A DNA stretch of 64,000 nucleotides from Mogibacterium diversum_A (GTDB taxonomy: Bacteria > Bacillota > Clostridia > Peptostreptococcales > Anaerovoracaceae): positions 1 through 64,000 of the forward strand of contig NZ_CALIZG010000021.1 of assembly GCF_938028775.1 (NCBI RefSeq), in the 5' to 3' direction. The position numbers and the translations under genes were made by a program. The notes beneath the pieces are model-generated. The model was not told the DNA's origin. It saw nothing but the letters and a program-made list of their open reading frames with translations, and ran no database searches. Shown here piece by piece: positions 15,961-24,658 of this stretch. Every line of letters starts with the position of its first letter. Positions within the stretch are counted from its first letter, which is position 1.

Positions 15961-16335
15961 ATGATACAGACAGAAACAAGATTGAGAGTTGCCGACAATT
16001 CCGGAGCGAAGGAGCTCCTTTGCATTCGTATCCTCGGTGGTACAGGCCGCAAGTATGCGAATATTGGAGACATCATCGTTTGCTCCGTTAAGGATGCTGC
16101 TCCAGGTGGAGTTGTTAAGAAAGGTGACGTTGTAAAGGCAGTAGTTGTTAGATCGAAGAGTGGCGCTAGAAGAGATGACGGTAGCTACGTAAAATTCGAC
16201 CAGAATGCTGCTGTAATTATCAAAGACAGAAGCGATAAGAACCCTGTAGGAACACGTATCTTCGGACCTGTTGCTAGGGAACTTAGAGATAACGGCTTTA
16301 TGAAGATTGTGTCTTTGGCACCGGAAGTATTATAG
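15961..16335 (+). CDS. rplN: Ribosomal protein L14
   Basis: 124 residues. 'MIQTETRLRVADNSGAKEL' and 'GPVARELRDNGFMKIVSLAPEVL' are standard. L14 forms intersubunit bridges and is the RsfS silencing target. 14 nt after rpsQ. Confidence 0.97.
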   Translation: MIQTETRLRVADNSGAKELLCIRILGGTGRKYANIGDIIVCSVKDAAPGGVVKKGDVVKAVVVRSKSGARRDDGSYVKFDQNAAVIIKDRSDKNPVGTRIFGPVARELRDNGFMKIVSLAPEVL

Positions 16336-16346
16336 GGGGTGTACAA

Positions 16347-16652
16347 ATGCAGATTAGAAAAGGCGATACAGTAGTAGTTATCTCGGGCAAGGATAAGGGC
16401 AAGGTAGGAACGGTTCTTAGAGCTATTCCTAAGGCTAACAAGGTTGTTGTTGAGGGTGTTAACGTGCAGACTAAGCACGCAAAGGCTACAAGAACATCCG
16501 CATCCGAGATTAAGCACGTAGAAGGTCCTATCGATGCATCAAATGTTATGTTCTACGAAAAGGAGAGCAAGCAGGGTGTAAGACTTGGAACTAAGATTGA
16601 GAACGGCAAGAAGGTTAGATACTCAAAGAAGACCAACGCCGTAGTAGACTAG
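16347..16652 (+). CDS. rplX: Ribosomal protein L24
   Basis: 101 residues. The KOW motif 'KGDTVVVISGKDKGKVGTVL' opens the protein and 'VEGVNVQTKHAKAT' follows. L24 initiates 50S assembly. It starts 11 nt after rplN behind GGGGGTG. Confidence 0.97.
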   Translation: MQIRKGDTVVVISGKDKGKVGTVLRAIPKANKVVVEGVNVQTKHAKATRTSASEIKHVEGPIDASNVMFYEKESKQGVRLGTKIENGKKVRYSKKTNAVVD

Positions 16653-16668
16653 GAAAGGAGGAGAGACA

Positions 16669-17211
16669 GTGGCAAATAGACTAAGAACAAAGTATGACGA
16701 GAGTGTTTTTGCAGCACTTAAGGAAAAGTTCAACTACTCCAACGCAATGGAAGTGCCAAAGCTGGAGAAGATCACAATCAACATGGGTCTTGGCGAAGCT
16801 AAGGATAATTCAAAGATCCTCGAGAGCGCTGTAAAGGAACTTTCACTCATCTCCGGACAGAGACCTGTTGTTACAAAGGCTAGAAAGTCCATCGCTAACT
16901 TCAAGGTTAGACAGGGAATGCCTGTAGGAGCTAAGGTTACTCTAAGAGGTGACAGAATGTATGCATTTGCAGATAAGTTCTTCAATCTTTCTCTTCCTAG
17001 AGTTAGAGACTTTAAGGGTGTAAGCAAGAATTCATTCGATGGAAGAGGTAACTACTCCATGGGAATTAGAGAGCAGCTCATCTTCCCAGAAATCGTTTAC
17101 GATGATGTAGAGACCATCAAGGGAATGAACATTGTATTCACTACAACAGCTAAGACAGATGAGGAAGCACAGGCATTACTTGAGCTCCTCGGAATGCCTT
17201 TTGAGAAGTAA
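16669..17211 (+). CDS. rplE: Ribosomal protein L5
   Basis: 180 residues from a GTG start with AGGAGGAG upstream. 'MEVPKLEKITINMGLGEAKDN' and 'VRDFKGVSKNSFDGRGNYSMGI' are standard. L5 binds 5S rRNA in the central protuberance. Confidence 0.97.
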   Translation: MANRLRTKYDESVFAALKEKFNYSNAMEVPKLEKITINMGLGEAKDNSKILESAVKELSLISGQRPVVTKARKSIANFKVRQGMPVGAKVTLRGDRMYAFADKFFNLSLPRVRDFKGVSKNSFDGRGNYSMGIREQLIFPEIVYDDVETIKGMNIVFTTTAKTDEEAQALLELLGMPFEK

Positions 17212-17225
17212 TTTAGGAGGGGAAC

Positions 17226-17411
17226 ATGGCTAAGACTTCGCTGAAAGTTAAGCAGACCAGAAAGCCTAAGTATTCAACAAGGGCTTATACAAGATGCAAG
17301 ATTTGTGGAAGACCACATTCGGTTCTGAAGAAGTATGGCATATGCCGTATCTGCTTCAGAGAGCTTGCTTACAAGGGTGAAATCCCAGGTGTAAGAAAAG
17401 CAAGCTGGTAG
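17226..17411 (+). CDS. rpsN: Ribosomal protein S14, zinc-binding type
   Basis: 61 residues, the short zinc form (S14Z). Two CxxC pairs, 'CKICG' and 'CRICF', are separated by 12 residues. Because the zinc copy is in the main operon, any zinc-independent S14 paralogue would lie elsewhere. A 68-nt spacer with a small inverted repeat precedes rpsH. Confidence 0.97.
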   Translation: MAKTSLKVKQTRKPKYSTRAYTRCKICGRPHSVLKKYGICRICFRELAYKGEIPGVRKASW

Positions 17412-17479
17412 GTTATTTTGCGCAGGCCTGTCACGCATGAAGCGCGCAGGAACCACGTGGAGAAAGGAGAAAAACTGTA

Positions 17480-17878
17480 ATGGCAATGACAGATCCAATA
17501 GCAGATATGCTAACTAGAATTAGAAATGCCAACACAGCCGGACACGCTAAGGTAGAAATCCCAGCGTCCAAGATGAAGAAGTCTATCGCAGAAATCCTTA
17601 AGAACGAGGGATTCATCAAGGACTTTTCAGTAGCTCAGGACAACGCACAGGGAACTATCACTGTAGAGCTAAAGTACGGCCCAAATAAGGAAAAGACAAT
17701 CTACGGGATCAAGAAAATCTCGAAGCCAGGTCTCAGAGTTTATGCTAAGGCTGATCAGGTACCCAAGGTGCTTGGCGGTCTAGGAATCGCTATCGTTTCA
17801 ACATCTAAGGGTGTTATAAGCGACAAAGAAGCTCGTAAGCTCGGAGTTGGCGGAGAAGTTATTTGTTACGTTTGGTAG
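17480..17878 (+). CDS. rpsH: Ribosomal protein S8
   Basis: 132 residues. 'MTDPIADMLTRIRNAN' and 'ISTSKGVISDKEARKLGVGGEVICYVW'-type ending are diagnostic. S8 binds the central domain of 16S rRNA and is the spc operon repressor in E. coli. Confidence 0.97.
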   Translation: MAMTDPIADMLTRIRNANTAGHAKVEIPASKMKKSIAEILKNEGFIKDFSVAQDNAQGTITVELKYGPNKEKTIYGIKKISKPGLRVYAKADQVPKVLGGLGIAIVSTSKGVISDKEARKLGVGGEVICYVW

Positions 17879-17890
17879 GAGGTATAAAAT

Positions 17891-18436
17891 ATGTCAAGAA
17901 TAGGCGTTAGACCAATTACAATCCCTGCCGGCGTAGAAGTAACGGTTGAGGATAATAATGTAATTAAGGTAAAAGGCCCTAAGGGCGAGCTGTGCCAGCC
18001 AATCGCTGAAAACCTAACTGTTGAGATTGAAGAAAACGTTCTAACAGTTAAGAGACCATCCGACTCAAAGCAGGATAAGTCTCAGCACGGACTCGGGAGA
18101 ACACTTATCCACAATATGGTAGAGGGTGTTTCAAAGGGTTATGAAGTAAAGATGACAGTTAACGGTGTTGGATATACTGTTGCAAAGCAGGGAGACACAC
18201 TCGTTATGAAGCTAGGTTTCTCGCACCCTGTAGAGATGAAGGACCCAGCAGGAATCACAACAGAGACTCCTGATGCTACAACAATCATCGTTAAGGGTTG
18301 CGACAAGGCAGAGGTAGGAAACTATGCTGCTAATATCAGAGCTTGGAGAAAGCCTGAGCCATATAAGGGCAAGGGTATCATCTACGATGGAGAAGTTGTG
18401 CACAAGAAGGAAGGAAAGAGCGGAGCTTCCGCATAG
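17891..18436 (+). CDS. rplF: Ribosomal protein L6
   Basis: 181 residues. Begins 'MSRIGVRPITIPAGVEV' and contains 'EPYKGKGIIYDGEVVHKKEGKSG' at the end. L6 lies near the GTPase-associated centre. 12 nt after rpsH with TAGGAGG. Confidence 0.97.
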   Translation: MSRIGVRPITIPAGVEVTVEDNNVIKVKGPKGELCQPIAENLTVEIEENVLTVKRPSDSKQDKSQHGLGRTLIHNMVEGVSKGYEVKMTVNGVGYTVAKQGDTLVMKLGFSHPVEMKDPAGITTETPDATTIIVKGCDKAEVGNYAANIRAWRKPEPYKGKGIIYDGEVVHKKEGKSGASA

Positions 18437-18455
18437 AGAAGGGAGGATTTGAGAA

Positions 18456-18821
18456 ATGGCAAAAGCAAGCAGAAATGACAGAAGACTCAAGAGACATGCC
18501 AGAGTCAGAAAAGACGTTTTTGGAACTCCCGAGAAGCCAAGACTGTGCGTATTTAGATCGAACAGCAATATTTCAGCTCAGGTCATCGATGACGTTAACG
18601 GAACAACTCTTGTATCCGCATCGTCTCTCGATAAGGAACTTAAGGCAAGTATTGCAAACGGTGGAAATAAAGACGCAGCTAAGCAGGTAGGCAAAGCGGT
18701 AGGCGAAAAGGCTGTAGCTAAGGGCATCAAAGAGGTTTGCTTCGATAGAGGCGGATACCTTTATCATGGCAGAGTTAAGGAACTCGCTGATGGTGCACGT
18801 GAAGCAGGATTAGAATTCTAA
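18456..18821 (+). CDS. rplR: Ribosomal protein L18
   Basis: 121 residues. 'RHARVRKDVFGTPEKPRLCVFRSN' and 'FDRGGYLYHGRVKELADGAREAGLEF' are typical of L18, the 5S rRNA carrier. AGGGAGG precedes the start. Confidence 0.97.
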   Translation: MAKASRNDRRLKRHARVRKDVFGTPEKPRLCVFRSNSNISAQVIDDVNGTTLVSASSLDKELKASIANGGNKDAAKQVGKAVGEKAVAKGIKEVCFDRGGYLYHGRVKELADGAREAGLEF

Positions 18822-18834
18822 GGGAGGATACAGA

Positions 18835-19338
18835 ATGCGCACGAGAATAGATGCATCTAAGCTTGAACTTACTGAAACCATCGTTAACATCAGACGTGTT
18901 TCGAAGACTGTAAAGGGCGGAAAGAACATGAAGTTCTCCGTTACTCTCGTAGTTGGAGATGGCGCAGGCCACGTAGGTATTGGCCTTGGAAAGGCTCAGG
19001 AGATTCCTGAAGCTGTAAGAAAAGCAACTGAAGATGCTAAGAAGAAACTAATATTCGTACCTATGGTAGGAACAACCGTTCCTCACCAGACTGTAGGAAT
19101 TTTCGGAGCAGGCAAAGTTTTAATCATGCCTTCAGCAGAAGGTACTGGAGTTATCGCAGGTTCATCTGTACGTACAGTACTAGAAGCTTGTGGACTCAAG
19201 GATGTTAGAGCTAAGTCGCTTGGTTCGAGTAACACAGGAAACATGGCACTTGCAACTCTAGAGGGACTGAGAAGTCTCACAACTGTAGAGGAAGTTGCTA
19301 AGCGTCGTGGTAAGACACCTGAAGAAATTTTAGGATAG
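18835..19338 (+). CDS. rpsE: Ribosomal protein S5
   Basis: 167 residues. 'RRVSKTVKGGKNMKFSVTLVVGDGAGHVGIGLGKAQEIPEA' is the double-stranded RNA-binding S5 signature and a site of ram/spectinomycin mutations in other bacteria. It starts 13 nt after rplR. Confidence 0.97.
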   Translation: MRTRIDASKLELTETIVNIRRVSKTVKGGKNMKFSVTLVVGDGAGHVGIGLGKAQEIPEAVRKATEDAKKKLIFVPMVGTTVPHQTVGIFGAGKVLIMPSAEGTGVIAGSSVRTVLEACGLKDVRAKSLGSSNTGNMALATLEGLRSLTTVEEVAKRRGKTPEEILG

Positions 19339-19351
19339 GAGGAAGACGCAA

Positions 19352-19534
19352 ATGGCAAAGGCATTAAAGATTACTTTAGTTAAGAGTGTTATTGGCGCAA
19401 CTCCTAAGCAGAAGAAGACAGTAGAAGCTCTTGGCCTCAAGAAGCTACATCATTCGGTTGAGCTAGCTGATTCGTCCGCAACACGCGGCGCAATTGCTAA
19501 GGTTTCTCATCTTCTAGATGTAGAAGAGCTATAG
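19352..19534 (+). CDS. rpmD: Ribosomal protein L30
   Basis: 60 residues. 'LKITLVKSVIGATPKQKKTVEALGLKK' is typical of bacterial L30. TAGGAGGA precedes the start. Confidence 0.96.
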   Translation: MAKALKITLVKSVIGATPKQKKTVEALGLKKLHHSVELADSSATRGAIAKVSHLLDVEEL

Positions 19535-19547
19535 GAGGTGCAGGACA

Positions 19548-19988
19548 ATGAGACTTCACGAATTAAAGGCAGCTGAGGGTGCAACCAAAGCTCGCAAGAG
19601 AAGAGGTCGCGGTCAGGGTACTGGTCTCGGAACTACTGGCGGCAGAGGTATGAATGGTCAGAACTCCAGAAGCGGTGGCGGTGTTCGTCTAGGCTTCGAG
19701 GGTGGCCAGATGCCACTATACAGAAGAATTCCTAAGAGAGGATTTACAAATCGTTTCGCTAAGGAATATGCAGAAGTTAATATTGCAGATCTAAATAGAT
19801 TTGAAGATGGAACAGTCGTAGACTTCGACCTAATGCTTCAGTCCGGGCTTGTTAAGCAGGTAAAGGATGGAGTTAAGGTTCTAGGAAACGGCGAACTAGA
19901 GAAGAAGCTAACTGTAAAGGCTGAGAAATTCAGCAAGAGCGCTGCTGAAAAGATTGAAAAGGCAGGCGGAAAGGCAGAGGTTATCTAA
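19548..19988 (+). CDS. rplO: Ribosomal protein L15
   Basis: 146 residues. 'MRLHELKAAEGATKARKRRGRGQGTGLG' and the Gly-rich 'GGRGMNGQNSRSGGGVRLGFEGGQMPLYRRIPKRGF' are diagnostic. secY follows after 2 nt, so the two are translationally coupled. Confidence 0.97.
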   Translation: MRLHELKAAEGATKARKRRGRGQGTGLGTTGGRGMNGQNSRSGGGVRLGFEGGQMPLYRRIPKRGFTNRFAKEYAEVNIADLNRFEDGTVVDFDLMLQSGLVKQVKDGVKVLGNGELEKKLTVKAEKFSKSAAEKIEKAGGKAEVI

Positions 19989-19990
19989 TC

Positions 19991-21271
19991 ATGGAACTTC
20001 TCAAGACACTCTCTAATGCATGGCATGTAAAGGAAATTCGTTCGAAAATTCTTTTTACACTCATGATAATGCTTGTTTTTAGAATTGGATCAAATATACC
20101 AGTTCCAGGAATCAATAGAGATTATCTTGCTCAGATGTTCCAGGGTCAAACAGGGCTTCTCGACTTGTTTGATTTATTTTCCGGAGGAGCATTCAGCAAT
20201 TTCACAATATTTGCTTTGAGTATCACTCCGTATGTAACCGCTTCGATTATCGTACAGCTTCTTACAATAGCTTTTCCATACTTCGAAAGACTTTCGAAGG
20301 AAGGCAACGAAGGTCGTAAGAAAATGGCGACGATTACGAGATATTTAACCGTAGTGTTAGGATTGATTCAGGCAACAGGTTTGACGATTGGTCTTTTTAG
20401 AAGAGCAATTGTCAACCAGAATGCCTTTTCGATGATAGTAATCATAACAGTCCTAACAGCAGGAACCGCGTTCCTAATGTGGCTAGGAGAACAGATTAAC
20501 GAATATGGTGTCGGAAACGGCATCTCGCTGATCATTTTCGGCGGCATTATCGCAAGAATTCCAACAGCAGTTAGAGGAATTCACACGCAGGTGAAAGAAG
20601 GAGCACTAAGTGTAGTTGCTGTTATTGCATTAATAGTTGTGGCAGTTTTAATCACTGTCGTAATCATACTGATGCAGCAGGGAACAAGAAAAATTCCAGT
20701 ACAGTACGCAAAGCGTATGGTCGGAAGAAAGATGTATGGCGGCCAGTCAACCCATATTCCAATTAAGGTTAACCAGGCAGGAGTAATTCCTATTATCTTC
20801 TCGCTATCATTACTTCAGTTTCCATTGACGATAACTTACTTCGTTCCACAGTCTTCATTTGCTCAGTGGATGTCGAAGTACCTATCTCCATCAGGGAATC
20901 CAGGGATCTGGGTTTACGCAATACTAAATATCACGCTTACACTGTTCTTCACATACTTCTATACGGCTATCACATTTAAGCCAGAAGAAGTTGCAGACAA
21001 TATGAGACAGAGTGGCGGTTTCGTTCCGGGAATTAGACCTGGTGCAGCAACTGAGGAGTACTTATCTAGAATTATGTCAAGACTATGCCTTGTAGGAGGA
21101 ATATTTTTGGCAGGTGTAGCTACTATTCCAACTGTAGTCAGTGAATTTACACCGTTACAGCTTTCGTTCGGTGGAACATCACTTCTAATCGCAGTAGGCG
21201 TAGCGCTAGATACAGTGCAACAGATTGAGAATCAAATGCTCAATAGAAATTATCAAGGATTTCTTAAATAA
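19991..21271 (+). CDS. secY: Preprotein translocase channel SecY
   Basis: 426 residues with ten predicted membrane helices. 'FRIGSNIPVPGINRDYL', 'SIIVQLLTIAFPYFERL' and 'KRMVGRKMYGGQSTHIPIKVNQAGVIPIIF' are typical. It is the protein-conducting channel of the Sec system and would export the signal-peptide proteins of this window. The start has no strong site and lies 2 nt after rplO. Confidence 0.97.
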   Translation: MELLKTLSNAWHVKEIRSKILFTLMIMLVFRIGSNIPVPGINRDYLAQMFQGQTGLLDLFDLFSGGAFSNFTIFALSITPYVTASIIVQLLTIAFPYFERLSKEGNEGRKKMATITRYLTVVLGLIQATGLTIGLFRRAIVNQNAFSMIVIITVLTAGTAFLMWLGEQINEYGVGNGISLIIFGGIIARIPTAVRGIHTQVKEGALSVVAVIALIVVAVLITVVIILMQQGTRKIPVQYAKRMVGRKMYGGQSTHIPIKVNQAGVIPIIFSLSLLQFPLTITYFVPQSSFAQWMSKYLSPSGNPGIWVYAILNITLTLFFTYFYTAITFKPEEVADNMRQSGGFVPGIRPGAATEEYLSRIMSRLCLVGGIFLAGVATIPTVVSEFTPLQLSFGGTSLLIAVGVALDTVQQIENQMLNRNYQGFLK

Positions 21272-21297
21272 TCGTTTAGGAAAGGATGGCACATAAC

Positions 21298-21948
21298 ATG
21301 CTACGAGCTGTTTTACTTGGCCCTCCTGGAGCTGGTAAAGGCACGCAGGCGGCTAAGGTAATAGAAAAATACAATGTTCCACATATCTCAACAGGAGATA
21401 TATTCCGCGCTAACATCAAGGAAGGAACAGAGCTTGGTAAAAAGGCAAAGGGATACATGGACGAGGGCAAGCTGGTACCGGATGAGCTAGTAGTTAATTT
21501 GGTTACAGACAGACTTCAGAAAGACGACTGTAAGGAGGGATTTCTCCTAGATGGCTTCCCAAGAACTATCTTCCAGGCCGAGCAGCTGGATAAATTCCTA
21601 TCTGAAAACGGTCAAAAGCTAGATATAGTTCTTAACTTCAAAGTTAGAAAGGACGTTCTCATAGAGCGTATTGCAGGAAGACGAGTATGCAAATCCTGCG
21701 GTGCAAGCTTCCATGTAGTGAATGTTCCGCCTAAGAAGGAAGGAATATGCGATGTGTGCGGTGGAGAATTATTCCAGCGCAAGGACGATAATCGCGAAAC
21801 TGTAGAAAACAGAATTAATGTGTACGAGAGCGAGACTGCTCCTCTCATTGGATACTATGAGAAGCAGAACGTGCTCGCCAACTTCGACGGAGAGAAAACT
21901 CATAACGAGGTTTTCGAAGATGTCGTAAAGGCAATTGAGGCGAAATAG
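21298..21948 (+). CDS. adk: Adenylate kinase
   Basis: 216 residues from the ATG at 21298, giving 'MLRAVLLGPPGAGKGTQ' with the P-loop directly at the N-terminus as in the family. An ATG at 21286 is in frame, but the ribosome-binding site would abut it. The LID domain carries a four-cysteine zinc site ('CKSCG...CDVCG'), typical of Gram-positive enzymes. It interconverts 2 ADP and ATP plus AMP. The map start follows after 2 nt. Confidence 0.95.
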   Translation: MLRAVLLGPPGAGKGTQAAKVIEKYNVPHISTGDIFRANIKEGTELGKKAKGYMDEGKLVPDELVVNLVTDRLQKDDCKEGFLLDGFPRTIFQAEQLDKFLSENGQKLDIVLNFKVRKDVLIERIAGRRVCKSCGASFHVVNVPPKKEGICDVCGGELFQRKDDNRETVENRINVYESETAPLIGYYEKQNVLANFDGEKTHNEVFEDVVKAIEAK

Positions 21949-21950
21949 TC

Positions 21951-22700
21951 ATGATAATAATTAAGTCGAAAAGAGAAATTGACATCATGCGTGAAGCTGC
22001 CAAGGTTACAGGTGAGATCCTTCGAGATATCGAGGGATTCATCAAACCTGGCATGACAACACATGCAATCGATAATTTTGTAGAGGAGAGAATACTTCAC
22101 TACAAGATGAAGCCAACCTTCAAAGGATATGGCGGATTTCCTGCTGCGGCTTGCGTATCTGTTAATGATGAGGTAGTACATGGAATCCCTTCTAGAGACA
22201 GAGTGCTCAAGGAAGGCGATATTGTAAGCGTTGATACAGGTTCAACATACAAGGGCTATTGTAGCGATGCAGCTAGAACATATGCTGTAGGCGAAATCAG
22301 TGACGAGGCTCGTAAACTGATTGACGTAACGAAGCAAAGCTTTTTTGAAGGCGTTAAATATGCGATGGTAGGATATAGACTGCATGACATAGGACACGCT
22401 GTTCAGGAATATGCTGAGTCCAATGGATTCGGTGTCATTAGAGAGTATTTAGGACACGGGATTGGACGTGATCTTCACGAAGACCCGCAAGTTCCTAATT
22501 ATGGGGATGCTCACACTGGGCCACACCTCAAAGAGGGAATGGTTCTGGCAATTGAGCCGATGATTACACAAGGTTCCTACGGAACCAGAGTTCTCGGTAA
22601 TGACTGGACGGTCGTTACTGACGATGGACTGCTGGCAGCTCACTATGAGAATACCGTAGTAATCACAGACGGAGAGCCTGAGCTGCTCACGTTGATATAA
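21951..22700 (+). CDS. map: Methionine aminopeptidase, type I
   Basis: 249 residues. Metal ligands are visible in 'SVDTGSTYKGYCSDAARTY' (Asp, Asp), 'GHGIGRDLHEDPQVPN' (His), 'LAIEPMI' (Glu) and 'HYENTVVI' (Glu). It removes the initiator methionine cotranslationally. It lacks the N-terminal zinc extension, as usual for type Ia. Confidence 0.96.
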   Translation: MIIIKSKREIDIMREAAKVTGEILRDIEGFIKPGMTTHAIDNFVEERILHYKMKPTFKGYGGFPAAACVSVNDEVVHGIPSRDRVLKEGDIVSVDTGSTYKGYCSDAARTYAVGEISDEARKLIDVTKQSFFEGVKYAMVGYRLHDIGHAVQEYAESNGFGVIREYLGHGIGRDLHEDPQVPNYGDAHTGPHLKEGMVLAIEPMITQGSYGTRVLGNDWTVVTDDGLLAAHYENTVVITDGEPELLTLI

Positions 22701-22713
22701 GGAGACTGAATTT

Positions 22714-22935
22714 ATGTCGAAAAAGAATTCGATAGAAGTAATGGGCACGGTCATCGACGCACAGCCAAACGCAATGTTCAAGGTTAAGCTAGAGAACGGC
22801 TTCGAAGTCCTCGCCCACATTTCCGGCAAGATTAGGATGAACTACATCAGAATTCTGCCGGGTGACAAAGTAAAGGTAGAATTATCACCTTATGATTTAA
22901 CACGTGGGAGGATCACGTGGCGTGATAAGAACTAA
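22714..22935 (+). CDS. infA: Translation initiation factor IF-1
   Basis: 73 residues. An S1/OB-fold protein with 'IEVMGTVIDAQPNAMFKVKLENG' and 'RILPGDKVKVELSPYDLTRGRITWR', the IF-1 signature. It binds the 30S A site. The KOW-protein gene often found between map and infA in Firmicutes is absent. Confidence 0.97.
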   Translation: MSKKNSIEVMGTVIDAQPNAMFKVKLENGFEVLAHISGKIRMNYIRILPGDKVKVELSPYDLTRGRITWRDKN

Positions 22936-22952
22936 TTAAAGGAGGAGCTAAT

Positions 22953-23066
22953 ATGAAAGTTAGAGCTTCAGTAAAGCCAATTTGCGAAAAGTGCAAGGTA
23001 ATCAAGAGACATGGAAAAGTCATGGTAATCTGTGAAAATCCTAAGCATAAGCAGAGACAAGGCTAG
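22953..23066 (+). CDS. rpmJ: Ribosomal protein L36
   Basis: 37 residues: 'MKVRASVKPICEKCKVIKRH...' with the zinc ligands Cys11, Cys14 and Cys27 and a histidine at 32 or 33. AAAGGAGGAG lies 6 nt before the ATG at 22953; the stop is at 23064-23066. It is the usual small gene between infA and rpsM. Confidence 0.96.
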   Translation: MKVRASVKPICEKCKVIKRHGKVMVICENPKHKQRQG

Positions 23067-23082
23067 TAAAATAGGTTATAAT
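23054..23082 (+). promoter_or_regulatory. Internal promoter for the rpsM-rpsK-rpsD-rpoA-rplQ part
   Basis: GAGACA (23054-23059), 17-bp spacer, perfect TATAAT (23077-23082), overlapping the end of rpmJ. The following 105-nt leader has GC-rich hairpin-prone stretches, e.g. around CCCCCGGGTTGG. It would let the alpha part be expressed separately. Confidence 0.65.
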
Positions 23083-23187
23083 ATTATGACGTGCTGTTTT
23101 GCCGGGAACTCAGTACAGCTTTATTAAATGTAACCCCTGTCTATATCACCCCCGGGTTGGTGACGGAAGATAGGAAAGGAGGAAGAA

Positions 23188-23553
23188 ATGGCAAGAATTG
23201 CCGGAGTTGACCTACCTAGAGATAAGAGAATCGAAATCGGTCTTACTTATATCTATGGAATCGGTCTAGTAACATCCAAGGACATCCTAGCGAAAGCAGG
23301 AGTGGATGGTGACATCAGAGTAAGAGATCTTACAGAAGAAGATGCCGGAAAGATTAGAAAGGTCATTGAGACTGAGCATATCGTAGAAGGTGATCTAAGA
23401 AGAGAAGTTTCCCTCAACATCAAGAGACTGATGGAGATCGGAAGCTACAGAGGAATTAGACACAGAAGAGGTCTCCCAGTTAGAGGCCAGAAGACCAAGA
23501 CAAACGCAAGAACTCGTAAGGGTCCTAAGCGTCTTGCTGGCAAGAAGAAATAA
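23188..23553 (+). CDS. rpsM: Ribosomal protein S13
   Basis: 121 residues. 'MARIAGVDLPRDKRIEIGLTYIYGIG' and the basic tail 'RGLPVRGQKTKTNARTRKGPKR' are diagnostic. S13 forms head bridges to the 50S. AAAGGAGGAAG precedes the start. Confidence 0.97.
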   Translation: MARIAGVDLPRDKRIEIGLTYIYGIGLVTSKDILAKAGVDGDIRVRDLTEEDAGKIRKVIETEHIVEGDLRREVSLNIKRLMEIGSYRGIRHRRGLPVRGQKTKTNARTRKGPKRLAGKKK

Positions 23554-23573
23554 GGACAAGGAGGTAGAGAAAT

Positions 23574-23969
23574 ATGGCAGCTGTTAAGAAAACAGTTAGA
23601 AAGAAGAAAAGAGAACGTAAAAACGTTGAAAGAGGCCAGGCTCACATCCAGTCCACATTTAACAACACACTAGTTACTCTAACAGATATGGACGGAAACG
23701 CACTATCATGGTCAAGCGCTGGCTCAAATGGCTTCAGAGGTTCGAGAAAGTCGACACCTTTTGCTGCACAGAGCGCTGCTGAGGTTGCAGCAAAGGCAGC
23801 TATGGAGCATGGTCTAAAGACAGTAGAGGTATACGTAAAGGGTCCTGGTTCCGGTAGAGAAGCTGCTATCAGAGCACTTCAGACTGCTGGACTCAATGTA
23901 ACAATGATTAAGGACATTACGCCAATTCCTCACAATGGATGCAGGCCACCTAAGAAGAGAAGAGTCTAA
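23574..23969 (+). CDS. rpsK: Ribosomal protein S11
   Basis: 131 residues. 'GQAHIQSTFNNTLVTLTDMDGNALSWSSAG' and the end 'DITPIPHNGCRPPKKRRV' are diagnostic. S11 lines the mRNA exit platform. Confidence 0.97.
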   Translation: MAAVKKTVRKKKRERKNVERGQAHIQSTFNNTLVTLTDMDGNALSWSSAGSNGFRGSRKSTPFAAQSAAEVAAKAAMEHGLKTVEVYVKGPGSGREAAIRALQTAGLNVTMIKDITPIPHNGCRPPKKRRV

Positions 23970-23991
23970 GCGGAAGGAGGAGTAACAATAC

Positions 23992-24579
23992 ATGGCTAGA
24001 AATAGAGAACCAGTACTGAAGAGAGCTAAGGCACTAGGCATTGAGCCACAGTACATGGGTATAAATAAGAAATCTAAGAGACAGGCTCAGCAGAGCAGAA
24101 GAAAGAAGAGCGAGTACGGTCTTCAGCTCAACGAGAAGCAGAAGGTTAAGTTCGTATACGGACTTCAGGAGAAACAGTTCAGAAATCTATATGCTAAGGC
24201 TGAAAAGAGACCTGGACAGGTTGGTACAAACCTTCTCGTAATGCTCGAGAGCAGATTCGACAACGTTGTATTCAGAATGGGTTTTGCAGCTACAAGAAGA
24301 GAGGCTAGACAGCTCGTTAACCACGGACACTTCCTAGTTAATGGCAAGAAGGCTAACATCCCTTCAATGGAACTCAAGGCTGGAGACGTAATCACTGTAA
24401 AGGAAAAGTCTCAGTCATCTCCTAAGTTCAAGGAGCTTAAGGATATGGTTATTACAACTCCACAGTGGATCAGCATCGATCTTAACAAGCTTGAGGGTAA
24501 AATCGTTACAGCACCAAGCCGTGAAGACATTGATCTACCGATCGCAGAGCACAGCATCGTTGAGTTCTACTCAAGATAG
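23992..24579 (+). CDS. rpsD: Ribosomal protein S4
   Basis: 195 residues. 'YGLQEKQFRNLYAKAEKRPGQVGTNLLVMLESRFDNVVFRMGFA' and the S4 domain 'ARQLVNHGHFLVNGKKANIPS' are typical. The N-terminus lacks the four zinc cysteines of the long-form S4, so this is the zinc-free form. Its position in the alpha operon is usual for clostridia. Confidence 0.97.
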   Translation: MARNREPVLKRAKALGIEPQYMGINKKSKRQAQQSRRKKSEYGLQLNEKQKVKFVYGLQEKQFRNLYAKAEKRPGQVGTNLLVMLESRFDNVVFRMGFAATRREARQLVNHGHFLVNGKKANIPSMELKAGDVITVKEKSQSSPKFKELKDMVITTPQWISIDLNKLEGKIVTAPSREDIDLPIAEHSIVEFYSR

Positions 24580-24658
24580 TCGCTCGATTAATTAATACGT
24601 TTGCATATATTGCACTAATTAATAATCGTCAGATCAGTAGATTTATGGGAGGAACAAA